Part shown: positions 62,767 through 64,000 of the stretch, piece after piece
Layout of the letters: each line of letters opens with the position of its first letter
Position numbering within the stretch: the first letter of the stretch is position 1
Assembly: GCA_025766275.1 (NCBI GenBank)
Contig: JAFKAC010000094.1
Coordinates: 162,016-226,015 of the forward strand
Length of the DNA stretch: 64,000 nt
Origin: Lactarius indigo
Lineage: Eukaryota; Basidiomycota; Agaricomycetes; Russulales; Russulaceae
Reading direction: 5' to 3'
The notes under the pieces: generated by a model
Seen by the model: the letters and a program-made list of their open reading frames with translations, nothing else
Database searches by the model: none
What the model was told of the DNA's origin: nothing
Position numbers and translations under genes: made by a program

Positions 62767-64000
62767 ATGGTTGCCTCATTACTTGAGCTTCCTTCCGAGG
62801 TGATCATCCTCATCGTGTCTCATCTACCTCTTCGGGACATCATAACCTGCAAACAGTTATGTCATCGAGTTCGCACCCTAATCAAGGATTCACAGCTACT
62901 ACAACGCCATTTCAAACCATGAGCAGTGGTGTGGAGGATCTATTCGTACCGGGAATTTGCAGTTCGGAGCTCCTCGAGAGCCTGGAGCAGTGGGAAGTGG
63001 CATGGCGAAGGTTGACATCGGGGAGCGTTTTGCGCGCCACAGGTATCACAATATCCTGTGGACTGTGGAATATGTCGTGCAAAGTGGTCATGTTGCGGCG
63101 ATGCGAATGGGAGACTCGGACTGGCACGCCCCCCCGGGTTGGTCATATGCCGACATATCGCGTGTCTTATTAGAAGGCGACGAGGGTCCCCAGGATTCGG
63201 AGCTGGGATGGACTAATATTCAACTTGGTAATGCCATCATCCCGAAAGGGTATGCGCTGGACGTCAGCCAGAATCTGGTTGTGGTAGCTTTCTAGTCAGT
63301 ATTTACCCTCCAAGTCCTCAGTCACGCTAATTTGATCTCTCTGACAGCCGCGATGCGATATGGAACCGTATGCACATCCAGTTCTTGCACTTTACAACAG
63401 GAAAATCCCACGACCTCGCATCGAACTGGACGTTCGAACTTGACCTGAAGTGCAAATCCCCATCTGATTGCGAGATAGGAATGGAGGTCATGGGCTCGTA
63501 CCTCGTCATGATCGTCACCCACAAAGCCCGCACCAGACTTCCAGGTGGGCACCAAAGGATCTACTTTGTAGACTGGACTAGAGGGTACACTCATTGCGTA
63601 AGCTCTTCACGCGACCCTTCGGACTGATTCTCACCACTACGCCCCAAACAGGTTCGACGAGTCCCAGAAGGGACTTACTTTCCCATAATCGCCTTTGTTT
63701 CGAAAGACGTGATAGTCCTTGCGCGCAAACACGACTTTTCCTTGGAAGTCTGCAATATTACAAAGGGAAAGGGCAACTCTTTGTTTACTCTCCGGACAGC
63801 CTGCGTACTCAAGTTGCCATCCATTCAACCCCGCGCCCGGGTGCGCCTTCAGCTGCGTAATAGAACACCACTAGCGGGCAATCCCTCCACGGTACCAGCT
63901 CTGCAGTCGTCCAGGCTACCGTTCAGGTCATCTCCCGCCGACGCTGTCCTCGGCTTCGATATTCAATTACGTCGACCTGGTCCCGAGGATCGCAAGTTCT
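62767..64000 (+). pseudogene. F-box protein gene, partial, two apparent frameshifts
   Basis: Agaricomycete F-box family; these proteins normally recruit targets to SCF ubiquitin ligases. The N-terminus MVASLLELPSEVIILIVSHLPLRDIITCKQLCHRVRTLI is a clear F-box (about residues 4-45). One base seems missing in the AAA near 62917, since the match goes on in another frame as TMSSGVEDLF and LEQWEVAWRRL. Another seems missing near 63013, after which DIGERFARHRYHNILW continues in a third frame. Introns 63295-63347 and 63598-63651 then join RMHIQFLHFTTGKSHDLA and VRRVPEGTYFPIIAFVSKDVIVLARK. The frame is still open at the window edge. It is either a recent pseudogene or a gene with two sequencing errors. 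Confidence 0.65.

Overview
The window is nuclear DNA of a mushroom-forming basidiomycete (Agaricomycetes). The evidence is genes split by many 45-75 bp GT-AG introns, plus DUF6535, DUF6534 and agaric-type F-box families and a Harbinger transposon with a Myb-like partner. The species is not identified. Every multi-exon model here was built by hand from conserved protein motifs and reading-frame bookkeeping, not from transcripts. Layout: 2.0-6.8 kb holds two tandem DUF6535 membrane-protein genes, the first frameshifted and the second open. 7.15-8.24 kb is a scar of old duplications, including the relic 3' tail of an ABC transporter gene. 8.3-44.0 kb is dominated by eight minus-strand copies of Atg22-like (vacuolar effluxer family) transporter genes. 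A complete ABCC/MRP transporter gene on the plus strand (16.0-21.4 kb) lies between the first and second pairs of copies.

The eight Atg22-like copies alternate strictly between two subfamilies, called here type I (A, C, E, G) and type II (B, D, F, H), as four I+II pairs. Type I copies look coding; G was assembled exon by exon as a 14-exon, 556-codon frame. Of the type II copies only H is intact (14 exons, 544 codons); B, D and F are decayed. Shared flanks, shared junction sequence and an ABC tail relic beside pair A/B suggest an ancestral ABC + I + II block that was amplified and then eroded.

Three mobile insertions interrupt the array: a poly(A)-tailed insert of about 520 bp between C and D, a 286 bp poly(A)-tailed insert with a 12 bp target duplication in pseudogene F, and a 3.39 kb two-gene PIF/Harbinger transposon between F and G whose transposase and Myb/SANT genes both look intact.

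From 44.8 kb the window changes to single-copy genes, all on the minus strand: an alpha/beta hydrolase, cytosolic glutaminyl-tRNA synthetase, a PAF-acetylhydrolase-like lipase only 117 bp upstream of it, and a DUF6534 membrane protein. 55.2-62.8 kb is nearly empty apart from one weak unknown gene model. The right edge holds a plus-strand F-box gene with two apparent frameshifts that runs off the window.
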